DNA from: an uncultured Holophagaceae bacterium
GTDB lineage: Bacteria > Acidobacteriota > Holophagae > Holophagales > Holophagaceae
Length of the DNA stretch: 32,808 nt
NCBI GenBank assembly: GCA_903857495.1
Contig: CAIOFF010000039.1
Coordinates: 1-32,808 of the forward strand
Reading direction: 5' to 3'
Shown: positions 20,442 to 27,277 of the stretch, piece after piece
Layout of the letters: the number at the start of each line of letters is the position of its first letter
Numbering within the stretch: position 1 is the first letter of the stretch
Translations under genes and position numbers: made by a program
Notes under the pieces: model-generated
The model's database searches: none
What the model was told of the DNA's origin: nothing
What the model saw: the letters and a program-made list of their open reading frames with translations, nothing else

Positions 20442-20777
20442 TCACCCAGCCTTGTGTTTTCCGGCCCACTCAAGCAAGGCATTCCGCATGGCAGCGTGCA
20501 GCGTGAGGCCGGCCTCTTGTGCCTGAGCCTGAAAGGCGTCCCAGAACTCAGGAGGCATCTTCACGGCCTTGACCTGCACAGGAGCTTCTTCGCCCTTGGG
20601 TGGGCGTCCAGGGACTATCCGGATTCGGACCGCCCTCGCGAGGGATTCCTTTCGATGAGCCTCCGCCCAGGCCACGTCTGCGGCATGCCGAGCTTTGAGA
20701 GTCTCGAGGGGTTCGCCTGTGCCAAGTGACACTAGGAACTCTTTTTCGGTCATTGTCTTGAGTCGCTTCTTGGTCAT
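20442..20777 (-). CDS. BrnA-like antitoxin
   Basis: This is a 111-residue protein directly downstream of, and overlapping by four bases (ATGA), the BrnT-like gene. The N-terminal half is charged and helical. The C-terminal part, VKMPPEFWDAFQAQAQEAGL then HAAMRNALLEWA, has the strand-helix-helix pattern of ribbon-helix-helix DNA-binding antitoxins. In BrnTA systems the antitoxin neutralises BrnT and represses the operon, and the toxin gene comes first, as here. The sequence is not a close match to the BrnA I remember, so the assignment rests on context and the ribbon-helix-helix look. It converges with the HAD gene across about 70 bases. Confidence 0.6.
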   Translation of the reverse strand: MTKKRLKTMTEKEFLVSLGTGEPLETLKARHAADVAWAEAHRKESLARAVRIRIVPGRPPKGEEAPVQVKAVKMPPEFWDAFQAQAQEAGLTLHAAMRNALLEWAGKHKAG

Positions 20778-21022
20778 GTACGTCTCCTCTTTCGGGCAAT
20801 GCGGAAAGCTGTGGTGATGCGGAGGCCATCCGGGAAGGTTTTTGAGAAGGCGACCCGATAGAGTTTGCCCTCGACGGTGCCTTCCGCAGTCCAGCGGTTA
20901 TGGATGGTTGGGTGAGGCTGAAAGCCGAAGTCATCGGCATAGAAGACAGCCTCTGCCGTAGCCCTATCCACCTCATGGGCAAAGATCTCGGCCTCGTTGA
21001 CCTCGTCCCAGAAGAAGATCAT
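20774..21022 (-). CDS. brnT: BrnT-family toxin
   Basis: This is an 82-residue protein with the BrnT (RelE-like fold) pattern. IFFWDEVNEAEIFAHEVD is the usual WDE-x-K-x5-HG-like opening, AEAVFYADDFGF follows, and the C-terminal half has GKLYRVAFSKTFPDGLRI then FRIARKRRR. BrnT is an mRNA-cleaving toxin kept inactive by BrnA. The opening normally has Lys-His-Gly after the first helix; here it is His-Glu-Val, so it is a divergent member and activity is unproven. I start at ATG 21022, where homology begins and a GAGGG box lies upstream. The longer in-frame start at 21052 would overlap the promoter palindrome. Confidence 0.65.
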   Translation of the reverse strand: MIFFWDEVNEAEIFAHEVDRATAEAVFYADDFGFQPHPTIHNRWTAEGTVEGKLYRVAFSKTFPDGLRITTAFRIARKRRRT

Positions 21023-21041
21023 CCCTGCCCTCGGGAATAAA

Positions 21042-21067
21042 GGTAATACCATTTACTGAACTGTCAA
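21042..21067 (-). promoter_or_regulatory. BrnT/BrnA promoter with palindromic operator
   Basis: On the minus strand a perfect -35 TTGACA lies at 21067-21062. The nine-base palindrome GGTATTACC (21050-21042) follows at the expected -10 position, where TACCTT would sit 16 bases away. The overlap fits repression by the antitoxin complex. Confidence 0.5.
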
Positions 21068-21079
21068 GCAGAGGGTCGC

Positions 21080-21104
21080 GCCCTAGCGGCCAGGCCGTTA
21101 GGGC
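21080..21104 (-). terminator. Hairpin between rng and brnT
   Basis: GCCCTAGCGGC (21080-21090) and GCCGTTAGGGC (21094-21104) form an 11-base stem with one mismatch and a three-base loop. It lies downstream of the rng stop and upstream of the brnT promoter, so it may isolate the two units. It has no T tract. Confidence 0.4.
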
Positions 21105-21181
21105 GTAGCTCTGCCTGGAGGACAGAGTGCCTTGGCGGATCCGCGACCCGCGATAGCCTTGGCACAGACTGAGGTTTGGCC

Positions 21182-22711
21182 TCAGGCGCTGGCGCTGTTC
21201 TGGCCGGCCATCTGGATGTCGAGGACGACGCTGTGGCGGGGATTGTCGGCCCGCTCGATCCACTGGACGCGGGCACCGAGGAGGCGGGTCAGCTGGATGA
21301 GGCCTTCCCGGGCTTCCTGGTTGAGGGCGCTGGACAGCTCTGGGTGCAGGGTCAGGCGCACCTCGGCGCCGCGGAGGCGCTCGCCCAGGCGCACCAGCTC
21401 GCGGTAGGCCTTGAGCAGTGCGGTCTCGGAGTTCTGGGTGCGGCCCACGCCGTTGCAGGTGGGGCAGGGCTGGGTGAGCTGGCGCTCCAGGGAGGGGCCG
21501 GTGCGCTTGCGGGTGAGCTCCACCAGGCCGAACTCGGAGATGCCGCCGGCGCGGGCGTGGTTGCGGTCGCGCTTGAGCTCATCCTGGAACCGGGTCAGCA
21601 CCTCGTCGCGGTGGGCGGGGTCCACCATGTCGATGAAGTCGATGACCACGATGCCGCCGAGGTTGCGCAGGCGCAGCTGGCGCACGATCTCGGGGATGGC
21701 CTCCAGGTTGGTGAGGTAGACCGTCTCCTCGAGATCCTTCTTGCCGACGAACTTGCCCGTGTTCACGTCGACGCTGACCAGGGCCTCGGTCTGGTTGAGC
21801 ACGATGGAGCCGCCATGCCGCAGGAAGACCTTGGGCTGGCGGGCGGAGTCGATCTCGGCCTCGATGCCGAAGGCCTCGAAGATGGGCAGGTCCGAGGTGA
21901 AGTGCTTCACCCGGTTGGCCCACTCGGGATGCAGCTTCTCGACGAAGGCCAGCACGTCGCAGTGGGCTTCGGCGTCATCCACCCAGAAGGTGGACACTTC
22001 TTCGCGGAAGATATCGCGCAGCACCTTCTGGAGCAGGCGCAGGTCCTGCCAGACCAGGCCCGGGGCGGGGACGGTCGCGGCCTTGGCCTGGATCTCCTGC
22101 CACATCTGCCGTAGGAAGGCCACGTCGCTGACCAGGTCCTCGTCCTTCTCCCCGATGGCGGCGGTCCGGACGATGAAGCCCTCACCGGGCTGGGCATGGC
22201 TGCGGATCAGGTCGCGCAGGCGGTCCCGCTCGGCGGGGTCGGTGATCTTGCGGGAGATGCCGATGTGGTCGATGCCCGGCATGAAGACCAGGAACCGGCC
22301 CGGGAAGCTCAGGTGCCGGGACAGGCGGGGGCCCTTGGAGCCGATGGGATCCTTCACCACCTGGACTAGGGTCTCTTCACCCTCCTTGAGGGGGGGCAGG
22401 GGCGGGGGGGGTGGCGGCAGCTCCTCGGTTGGGGTCTCCTCGCCGTCTTCCTCGGTGGCCAGGTCCGCGCCCATGCGCTGGGCGACGGGATCGTCCAGGT
22501 AGAGGAACCCGTCCTTGACCCCACCGATGTTGACAAAGGCGCTCTGCATGCCCGGCAGCAGCTTCGCGACCCGGCCTTTGTAGATGTCTCCCACCTGGCT
22601 TTTGTTCATCGTCCGTTCGAGGAACAGCTCACAGAGCTGACCGTTCTCAAGCAGGGCGATGCGCGTCTCCAGGGGGGTCGAATTGACCACCAGGGACTTG
22701 CGGACTTCCAT
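21182..22711 (-). CDS. rng: Ribonuclease G/E family endoribonuclease
   Basis: This is a 509-residue single-strand-specific endoribonuclease involved in rRNA maturation and mRNA decay in the cytoplasm. It has the RNase G length and lacks the long C-terminal scaffold of RNase E. An N-terminal S1 domain begins near GDIYKGRVAKLLPGMQSAFV (about 41-60) and is interrupted by an acidic and proline-rich insert, ELPPPPPPLPPLKEGEE (about 97-113). The catalytic DNase I-like domain has VSVDVNTGKF, LRLRNLGGIVVIDFIDM with the metal-binding Asp, and DELKRDRNHARAGGISEFGL. The zinc-link CPTCNGVG, used for dimerisation, is present. The protein ends with DIQMAGQNSASA. A second RNA-decay enzyme, pnp, is 8 kb away in this window. 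Confidence 0.95.
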   Translation of the reverse strand: MEVRKSLVVNSTPLETRIALLENGQLCELFLERTMNKSQVGDIYKGRVAKLLPGMQSAFVNIGGVKDGFLYLDDPVAQRMGADLATEEDGEETPTEELPPPPPPLPPLKEGEETLVQVVKDPIGSKGPRLSRHLSFPGRFLVFMPGIDHIGISRKITDPAERDRLRDLIRSHAQPGEGFIVRTAAIGEKDEDLVSDVAFLRQMWQEIQAKAATVPAPGLVWQDLRLLQKVLRDIFREEVSTFWVDDAEAHCDVLAFVEKLHPEWANRVKHFTSDLPIFEAFGIEAEIDSARQPKVFLRHGGSIVLNQTEALVSVDVNTGKFVGKKDLEETVYLTNLEAIPEIVRQLRLRNLGGIVVIDFIDMVDPAHRDEVLTRFQDELKRDRNHARAGGISEFGLVELTRKRTGPSLERQLTQPCPTCNGVGRTQNSETALLKAYRELVRLGERLRGAEVRLTLHPELSSALNQEAREGLIQLTRLLGARVQWIERADNPRHSVVLDIQMAGQNSASA

Positions 22712-22940
22712 GGAACCAACCTTTCAGAACTTTGCGGAGGGACGCCTTGCCCCGAACGCGGGCCCCAAGGCCGTACCGGGCCGAAGGGTGACTTATTTCT
22801 ACCATAATCCTTGGATGCCGTGCCACCCGGCAAAGTTTCCAAAAATGCGTTCAATTCGATCAGGGGTGGGATGCTGCGCAGCCATAAGCCCCTCCCGAGG
22901 TTTTTTCAGGTGACCTTCCAGCTTGACGCGCCAGGTCAAT

Positions 22941-22958
22941 GGTATAACATTGTTATAC
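22941..22958 (+). promoter_or_regulatory. Extended -10 promoter within a perfect inverted repeat
   Basis: GTATAAC (22942-22948) and GTTATAC (22952-22958) are perfect inverted arms with a three-base centre. TGGTATAAC contains an extended -10 element, and TTGACG at 22923-22928 could act as a short-spaced -35. The repeat ends just before the ribosome binding site of the antitoxin gene, the expected place for an autorepressor operator. Confidence 0.6.
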
Positions 22959-22969
22959 GGAGGTTATTC

Positions 22970-23200
22970 ATGCGTAAGACTTTGAGCCGTCACGGGAACT
23001 CATACGCCCTGGTCCTGGAGCGGAGTCTGATGGAACTCCTTCACATCACGCCTGACACGCCCCTGGAGATTCAGACGGATGGGAAGTCGTTGACGATCAC
23101 GCCCCAGACCCTGCGCCAGATCACTCCGGATGAGCTGGCCGCGCATGCCCTTCTTGCTGAAGCCAAGTACGGACCCGTCTTCGAGGCGCTCAGCAAATGA
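22970..23200 (+). CDS. AbrB/MazE-type antitoxin
   Basis: This is a 76-residue protein with the swapped-hairpin AbrB fold at its N-terminus. RKTLSRHGNSYALVLERSLM matches the usual arrangement with Gly-Asn-Ser in the loop, and then LLHITPDTPLEIQTDGKSLTI gives the second pair of strands. The C-terminal tail, LAAHALLAEAKYGPVFEALSK, would be the part that binds the toxin. GGAGG seven bases upstream fixes the start at 22970. Its stop overlaps the Doc start by four bases. It most likely neutralises the Doc toxin and represses the pair through the inverted repeat at 22942-22958. Confidence 0.82.
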   Translation: MRKTLSRHGNSYALVLERSLMELLHITPDTPLEIQTDGKSLTITPQTLRQITPDELAAHALLAEAKYGPVFEALSK

Positions 23201-23586
23201 GCGCCCTGGTCATCCACGGTGTCGAGGACGTCCTGGCGCTGCAACGCCGCCAGATCGCCCGCTGGGGCGGTGCCGAGGGCATCCATGACCTTCCTGCGAT
23301 CGAGGCCGCCTGCGCGGCTCCCCGCCAGGTGCTCCGCTACGAAAACGGGGATGTGGTGGACTGTGCTGCGGCCCTGATGCGGCACCTCTGCGCGGACCAC
23401 GGGTTCCGGGACGGTAACAAGCGAGTCGGCACAGTGGCCGGCCTTGTGATGCTCTCCGCCAATGGCGTGGCCCTGCCCGATGACCCGGGCTTTCAGGCAG
23501 AGCTCATCCAGCTGGTGATGAGGACCGCTCAGGGTGAGACGACCCGCCAGGAGGTCGCTGCGTTCCTGCGGCAGAGAATGCTTTGA
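23197..23586 (+). CDS. doc: Death-on-curing (Doc/Fic) family toxin
   Basis: This is a 129-residue Fic-fold protein of the Doc type. Doc of phage P1 phosphorylates elongation factor Tu and stops translation. The active-site motif is HGFRDGNKR (residues 68-76), with His68 as base, Asp72 for the metal and Asn74-Lys75-Arg76 for nucleotide contact. Doc normally has Ala where Gly73 stands, so the motif is slightly nearer to that of Fic proteins. The start of the domain, DLPAIEAACAAPRQ, is also typical. The gene overlaps the antitoxin gene (ATGA). The partner is of AbrB type rather than the Phd of phage P1. Its stop codon directly abuts the stop codon of the convergent panD gene. Confidence 0.88.
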   Translation: MSALVIHGVEDVLALQRRQIARWGGAEGIHDLPAIEAACAAPRQVLRYENGDVVDCAAALMRHLCADHGFRDGNKRVGTVAGLVMLSANGVALPDDPGFQAELIQLVMRTAQGETTRQEVAAFLRQRML

Positions 23587-23985
23587 TCAGCCAGCGAAGG
23601 CGTCCACGCAGATCGGCGTCCGCTCCTGGGTGCGCTTCTCGGTGATGCGGTTGCGCTCGTCCACGAAGACCACCTTGGGGGCCACGGTCTCGGCTTCTTC
23701 GGGGCTCATCCAACCGTAGGCGGCGATGATCACCAGGTCGCCCTTCTGGACGAGGTGGGCGGCGGCGCCGTTGATGCCGACCTCGCCCGAACCCGGCACC
23801 CCCGGGATGACATAGGTCGACAGGCGCGACCCGTTGGTCACGTCGTAGATGTCGATCTTCTCGTTCTCCATGAACCCGGCTGCTTCGATCAGCAGCGGAT
23901 CCAGGGTGATGGAGCCCACATAGTCGAGATCGGCCCGGGTTACTGTGGCGCGATGGATCTTACCAAGCAAGAAGTGGCGCAGCAT
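23587..23985 (-). CDS. panD: Aspartate 1-decarboxylase
   Basis: PanD makes beta-alanine from L-aspartate for pantothenate and coenzyme A. It is a pyruvoyl enzyme formed by self-cleavage of a proenzyme. The cleavage site Gly24-Ser25 is seen in DYVGSITLD, with Lys9 in [27 protein letters not shown] contains the conserved Tyr and Arg of the active site, and [21 protein letters not shown] follows. The length of 132 residues suits the family. GGAGG five bases before ATG 23985 fixes the start; the longer frame from 24042 is not needed. It faces the doc gene with no base between the stops. panC and panB are 1.5 kb upstream on the same strand, separated by a secreted protein and a toxin-antitoxin pair. 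Confidence 0.95.
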   Translation of the reverse strand: MLRHFLLGKIHRATVTRADLDYVGSITLDPLLIEAAGFMENEKIDIYDVTNGSRLSTYVIPGVPGSGEVGINGAAAHLVQKGDLVIIAAYGWMSPEEAETVAPKVVFVDERNRITEKRTQERTPICVDAFAG

Positions 23986-24082
23986 GCATCCTCCGGTCCA
24001 GGCTCCTCGGGAGTCCCGGCCAACGGTTAAGCATGCCCCCACGGCTACCCGGGGTCCATCCTCGATCTTTTCCTGGGGTGCC

Positions 24083-24562
24083 TCAGTTGAACAGCACCAC
24101 GTGCAGGTTCAGGCCCAGGTGAGGCGGGGGCACGGGCGGCGCAACCATGGGCAGGCGGAAGGCACCCTCCAGATCCAGGCGGGCCCGGGGGTCACGCACC
24201 TGGCGTAGGAGCCAGCGGCCTTCGATGAAGACATACATCCGGGAGGGGTCGCCGGGAACCAGAGCCACGTAGCGCCGGGACTCGCCGGCGCGCCAGTAGC
24301 TGTTCATCCAGGGCGGCGGGATCGGACGGCGGCCCTGGTCATGGCGCTCGTCCTCGAAGTAGCGGTGGGGCTGATGTCCGCGGGCTTCCCGCTTCTGTTC
24401 CTTCCAGTAGTGTTTCTCCCGCTGGTCGTGCTCCTTCCAGGCGCGGCGGTCTTCCTTGTCATCGCGGCGTTCCTGGCGGTGGTCATCGGGGCGGGCCAAG
24501 GCGCCCTGGGGGGCCAGGACGAAGGCTGCCAGCAGCAGGGGAGAGACGAGGCGGCGGATCAT
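24083..24562 (-). CDS. Small secreted charged protein, function unknown
   Basis: This is a 159-residue exported protein that I cannot assign. A clean signal peptide ends with GALA before Arg-Pro-Asp-Asp. The mature protein starts with a very hydrophilic stretch dense in Arg, Lys, Asp, Glu and His (for example [20 protein letters not shown]). It then has [20 protein letters not shown] and a more ordered region, [13 protein letters not shown] and [11 protein letters not shown]. The mix of charged repeats and a short beta-rich end recalls RcnB-like periplasmic proteins, but this is a weak resemblance. AAGGAG precedes ATG 24562. It lies between panD and the PIN toxin on the same strand and is probably a separate unit. 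Confidence 0.65.
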   Translation of the reverse strand: MIRRLVSPLLLAAFVLAPQGALARPDDHRQERRDDKEDRRAWKEHDQREKHYWKEQKREARGHQPHRYFEDERHDQGRRPIPPPWMNSYWRAGESRRYVALVPGDPSRMYVFIEGRWLLRQVRDPRARLDLEGAFRLPMVAPPVPPPHLGLNLHVVLFN

Positions 24563-24716
24563 GGGCGCTCCTTCAGGTGCAACCTCAGACTAGGGCCGAA
24601 AGCTAACGCCGACCATACGCCTTGTGGTCTATTTCCGGCCTTTCGGTCGGGAGCGCTTCCGCACAACTTCCAGGCCGTGGTGAGTCCGGGCACGGCTTGG
24701 CTGAGCCCGTCCGGGT

Positions 24717-25160
24717 TCAGGGACGCGAGATGAGGTTGAGCGCGGCGGCAGCGATCTCGGGCGGAAGAATCTGCAGATCTTCGATGCGTCCAAAGTCCTT
24801 GGGATCCCGGGTGACCAACACGGGAATGCCTGCCTCGAGGGCTGCTCCAGCCTGGATGCCGTCCTCTAGGTCTTCCAGGTCCAGGTTGAGGGCGCGGTCG
24901 ATGGCTCCGACTCCAACCTCCGCCAGACGCAACCGGTGAAGCAGCACCTGGATCTTGGCGAGGGCCTTCTTCTTGGTGTCGTGCTTCCTGATGAGGTAGT
25001 AGAGGGTCGATACCGAGTTGGCAGCGATATAGAGATCCACCTTCTCCTGGCGCTCGGCGAGGAAGAGAGCCTTGGCATCCAGATACCAGGGCTGGCGCTG
25101 CTGGAGGTAGTCCAGGACCACATTGACATCGAGCAGGTAGCGCGGCTTGGCGGGCGTCAT
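24717..25160 (-). CDS. PIN-domain (VapC-like) toxin
   Basis: This is a 147-residue PIN-domain protein, probably a metal-dependent RNase acting as a toxin. The first acidic residue is Asp11 in YLLDVNVVLDYLQ, followed by the helix SVSTLYYLIRKH. The later acidic cluster is DLEDLEDGIQAGAALEAG, and VLVTRDPKDF is the final strand with an acidic residue. These positions are those of the VapC active site. The start codon overlaps the stop of the antitoxin gene (ATGA). The target RNA is unknown. Confidence 0.85.
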   Translation of the reverse strand: MTPAKPRYLLDVNVVLDYLQQRQPWYLDAKALFLAERQEKVDLYIAANSVSTLYYLIRKHDTKKKALAKIQVLLHRLRLAEVGVGAIDRALNLDLEDLEDGIQAGAALEAGIPVLVTRDPKDFGRIEDLQILPPEIAAAALNLISRP

Positions 25161-25432
25161 CGGGCCAGTCGCCGTTCGTGCTGCTCCTTCCGGAGGGCCT
25201 TTTTATCGAGTTCTGGCCAGCCTGCGAGCATGCCATCGAGAGGATCGTCGCTGGAGGAGGCGATCGAACCGGAGGGCACGGATCCTTCGAGCGCTCCCAG
25301 GAGGTCTTCCACCACCTGGGACAGGGACGTCTGATGCGCTCGCGCAAAGCGCTGCCCAAACTGTAGCCGCTCAGCACTCAGGCTCAGGTTGGCGGGGCGT
25401 TTCCGCTTCTGCTCAGGGAGAGAGGCAGGCAT
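25157..25432 (-). CDS. DUF6364-like antitoxin
   Basis: This is a 91-residue partner of the PIN toxin. NLSLSAERLQFGQRFARAHQ then TSLSQVVEDLL has the strand-helix-helix form of ribbon-helix-helix antitoxins of the DUF6364 type, which usually precede PIN genes. The C-terminus, ELDKKALRKEQHERRLAR, is basic. ATG 25432 with AGGAG five bases upstream is the start. The longer frame from 25474 would run through the promoter and operator. It is expected to bind the toxin and the 32-base inverted repeat at 25443-25474. Confidence 0.72.
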   Translation of the reverse strand: MPASLPEQKRKRPANLSLSAERLQFGQRFARAHQTSLSQVVEDLLGALEGSVPSGSIASSSDDPLDGMLAGWPELDKKALRKEQHERRLAR

Positions 25433-25442
25433 GGGTTCTCCT

Positions 25443-25479
25443 ATGCGTATGAATATAAACCTATTCATGCGCATGGCAA
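25443..25479 (-). promoter_or_regulatory. Promoter and inverted-repeat operator of the PIN pair
   Basis: Minus-strand TTGCCA (25479-25474) and TATATT (25457-25452) are 16 bases apart, each with five of six consensus matches. Arms of 13 bases, ATGCGCATGAATA and TATTCATACGCAT (25474-25443), match at 12 of 13 positions around a six-base centre and cover the whole spacer and the -10. Confidence 0.7.
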
Positions 25480-25503
25480 GGCCGATCGGCTATGGTGTTC
25501 AGG

Positions 25504-26367
25504 TCAGGCGGTTCCCGCCGGGGGAGTCAGGATGATGTTGTCGATGAGGCGGGTGCTGCCCAGGTAGGCGGCCACGCAGAGGGCGGCGGTACGGTCCACG
25601 GCACCCTGGATGGGTTCGAGGTTCTGGGTGTCGACCAGCTCAAGGTATTGGACCGAGTCCGCGTCGGAGAGCGGGGCACGGGCGAGGTTGAGCAGCTGCT
25701 CGGCCTGGCGCTCGCCCTTCTCGAAGGCGGCCTTGGCGGCCAGCAGGCCCTTGCTGAGGCTGAGGGCCCGGCGCCGGGCATCTTCGTCCAGGTAGGTGTT
25801 GCGGCTGCTCAGGGCCAAGCCATCGGTCTCGCGCACGGTGGGCACGACCACAACATCCACGGGCAGGTTCAGGTCCCGGGCCATGCGGCGCACGACCACG
25901 GTCTGCTGGAAGTCCTTCTGGCCGAAGAAGGCCAGGTCCGGCTGGACCATGCTGAAGAGCTTCGCCACCACGGTGGCCACGCCGCGGAAGTGCCCAGGCC
26001 GGAAGCGCCCGCAGAGCGGCTCGGCCAGCCTGCCGGGTTCGATGTGGGTCTGGAAGCCCGTGGGATAGATCTCACTGACCTCGGGCAGGAAGAGCACCGT
26101 GGCCCCGGCGTCCAGGCAGAGGTTCTGGTCCCGCTCCAGGTCGCGGGGGTAGCCCGCCAGGTCCTCGCGGGGACCGAACTGGGTGGGATTGATGAAGATG
26201 GAGACTACGGTGGCATCGCAGCGGGCCGCGCTCTGGCGGATGAGGGCGCCGTGGCCCTCGTGCAGGAAACCCATGGTGGGAACGAAGCCGATGCGCTTGC
26301 CTTCCTCTCGGAGGGGACGAAGCAGAGCACGCAGGTCAGCGATGGTACGGACAACTCTCATGGACAA
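25504..26367 (-). CDS. panC: Pantothenate synthetase
   Basis: PanC joins pantoate and beta-alanine with ATP, by way of pantoyl-adenylate, the last step to pantothenate. The 287 residues fit the family. FVPTMGFLHEGH holds the HIGH-like nucleotide motif, followed by VVSIFINPTQFGPREDL and the pantoate-binding DAGATVLFLPEVSEIYP. FRPGHFRGVATVV, PDLAFFGQKDFQQ and the KMSKS-like SSRNTYL complete the active site. TTG at 26367 has AAGGA eight bases upstream and gives MSMRVV; the ATG at 26361 is too far from that site, so the TTG start is plausible. It lies 46 bases downstream of panB in an operon. Confidence 0.95.
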   Translation of the reverse strand: MSMRVVRTIADLRALLRPLREEGKRIGFVPTMGFLHEGHGALIRQSAARCDATVVSIFINPTQFGPREDLAGYPRDLERDQNLCLDAGATVLFLPEVSEIYPTGFQTHIEPGRLAEPLCGRFRPGHFRGVATVVAKLFSMVQPDLAFFGQKDFQQTVVVRRMARDLNLPVDVVVVPTVRETDGLALSSRNTYLDEDARRRALSLSKGLLAAKAAFEKGERQAEQLLNLARAPLSDADSVQYLELVDTQNLEPIQGAVDRTAALCVAAYLGSTRLIDNIILTPPAGTA

Positions 26368-26413
26368 AAACGGAATCCTTCCTGGAGGACCAGTCGACGT
26401 GCCAGGGGTGGAT

Positions 26414-27277
26414 TCAGGGATGCCACTGGCTCAGTGCCGAACGAAGGCCTTCTGGAAGGGTATAGGATTCCCGGCCATCCGGGAACCCTCCCCCCCGCAC
26501 ATCCTCGGCCCAGGCGGCCAGGGCAGCGCGCAGATCCTGGAATCCCTCGGCATAGCGTCGAACGAATTTGGGCGAGGTGCCGGGCAGCAGACCCAGCACA
26601 TCGTGGAAGACCAGCACCTGACCCGAGCAGTGGGGACCGGCGCCGATGCCGATGGTGGGGATGCTCACCGTCTCGGTGACCCGGGCGGCCAGATCCGCGG
26701 GGATGCCCTCCAGGACCATGCCGAAACAGCCCGCGTCCTGCAGCCTCTGGGCGTCCTCCAGCAGCTGCAGGGCATCGGCCTTGTGCTTGCCCTGCACCTT
26801 GAAGCCGCCCATGGGGTTCACGCTCTGGGGGGTGAGGCCCAGGTGGCCCATGACCGGGATCTCCGCATCGATGAGGGCATGGATCATGGGCAGGCGCTTG
26901 GCGCCGCCCTCCAGTTTCACAGCCTGGGCGCCCCGCTGCAGGAAGCCGCCGGCGTTGCGGAGGGTGTCCTCCACGCTGAGGTGGAAGCTCAGGTAGGGCA
27001 TGTCCGCCACCAGCAGGGCCGTGGGCCGGGTGCGGGCCACCGCCTCCAGGTGGTGGTTCATCATGGCCATGCTGACCGGCAGGGTGTTGTCGAAGCCCAG
27101 GCAGACATTTCCCACACTGTCGCCCACGAGGATGACATCTACGCCCGCGGCGTCGGCGATGCGGGCTGTGGCGGCATCGTAGGCGGTGACCATGACCAGC
27201 TTCCGCCCCGCGTGGTGCCAGGTGTGCAGCTGGGGCAGGGTGACATGGGTGCGCGTTTCGGCGGGCTGGTGGCTCAT
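26414..27277 (-). CDS. panB: Ketopantoate hydroxymethyltransferase
   Basis: PanB transfers a hydroxymethyl group from methylenetetrahydrofolate to 2-oxoisovalerate, giving ketopantoate. It is a cytoplasmic TIM-barrel enzyme. Metal and substrate motifs are visible: VMVTAYDAATARIADAAGVD, VGDSVGN, ADMPYLSF, VKLEGG, GHLGLTPQSVN and the catalytic Glu in MVLEGIP. TIGIGAGPHCSGQVLVFHD then LPGTSPKFVR ends the family core. ATG 27277 has GGAG six bases upstream; the longer frame from 27361 adds a non-conserved tail. The 287-residue length is slightly above average. It is the first gene of the panBC operon. Confidence 0.95.
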   Translation of the reverse strand: MSHQPAETRTHVTLPQLHTWHHAGRKLVMVTAYDAATARIADAAGVDVILVGDSVGNVCLGFDNTLPVSMAMMNHHLEAVARTRPTALLVADMPYLSFHLSVEDTLRNAGGFLQRGAQAVKLEGGAKRLPMIHALIDAEIPVMGHLGLTPQSVNPMGGFKVQGKHKADALQLLEDAQRLQDAGCFGMVLEGIPADLAARVTETVSIPTIGIGAGPHCSGQVLVFHDVLGLLPGTSPKFVRRYAEGFQDLRAALAAWAEDVRGGGFPDGRESYTLPEGLRSALSQWHP

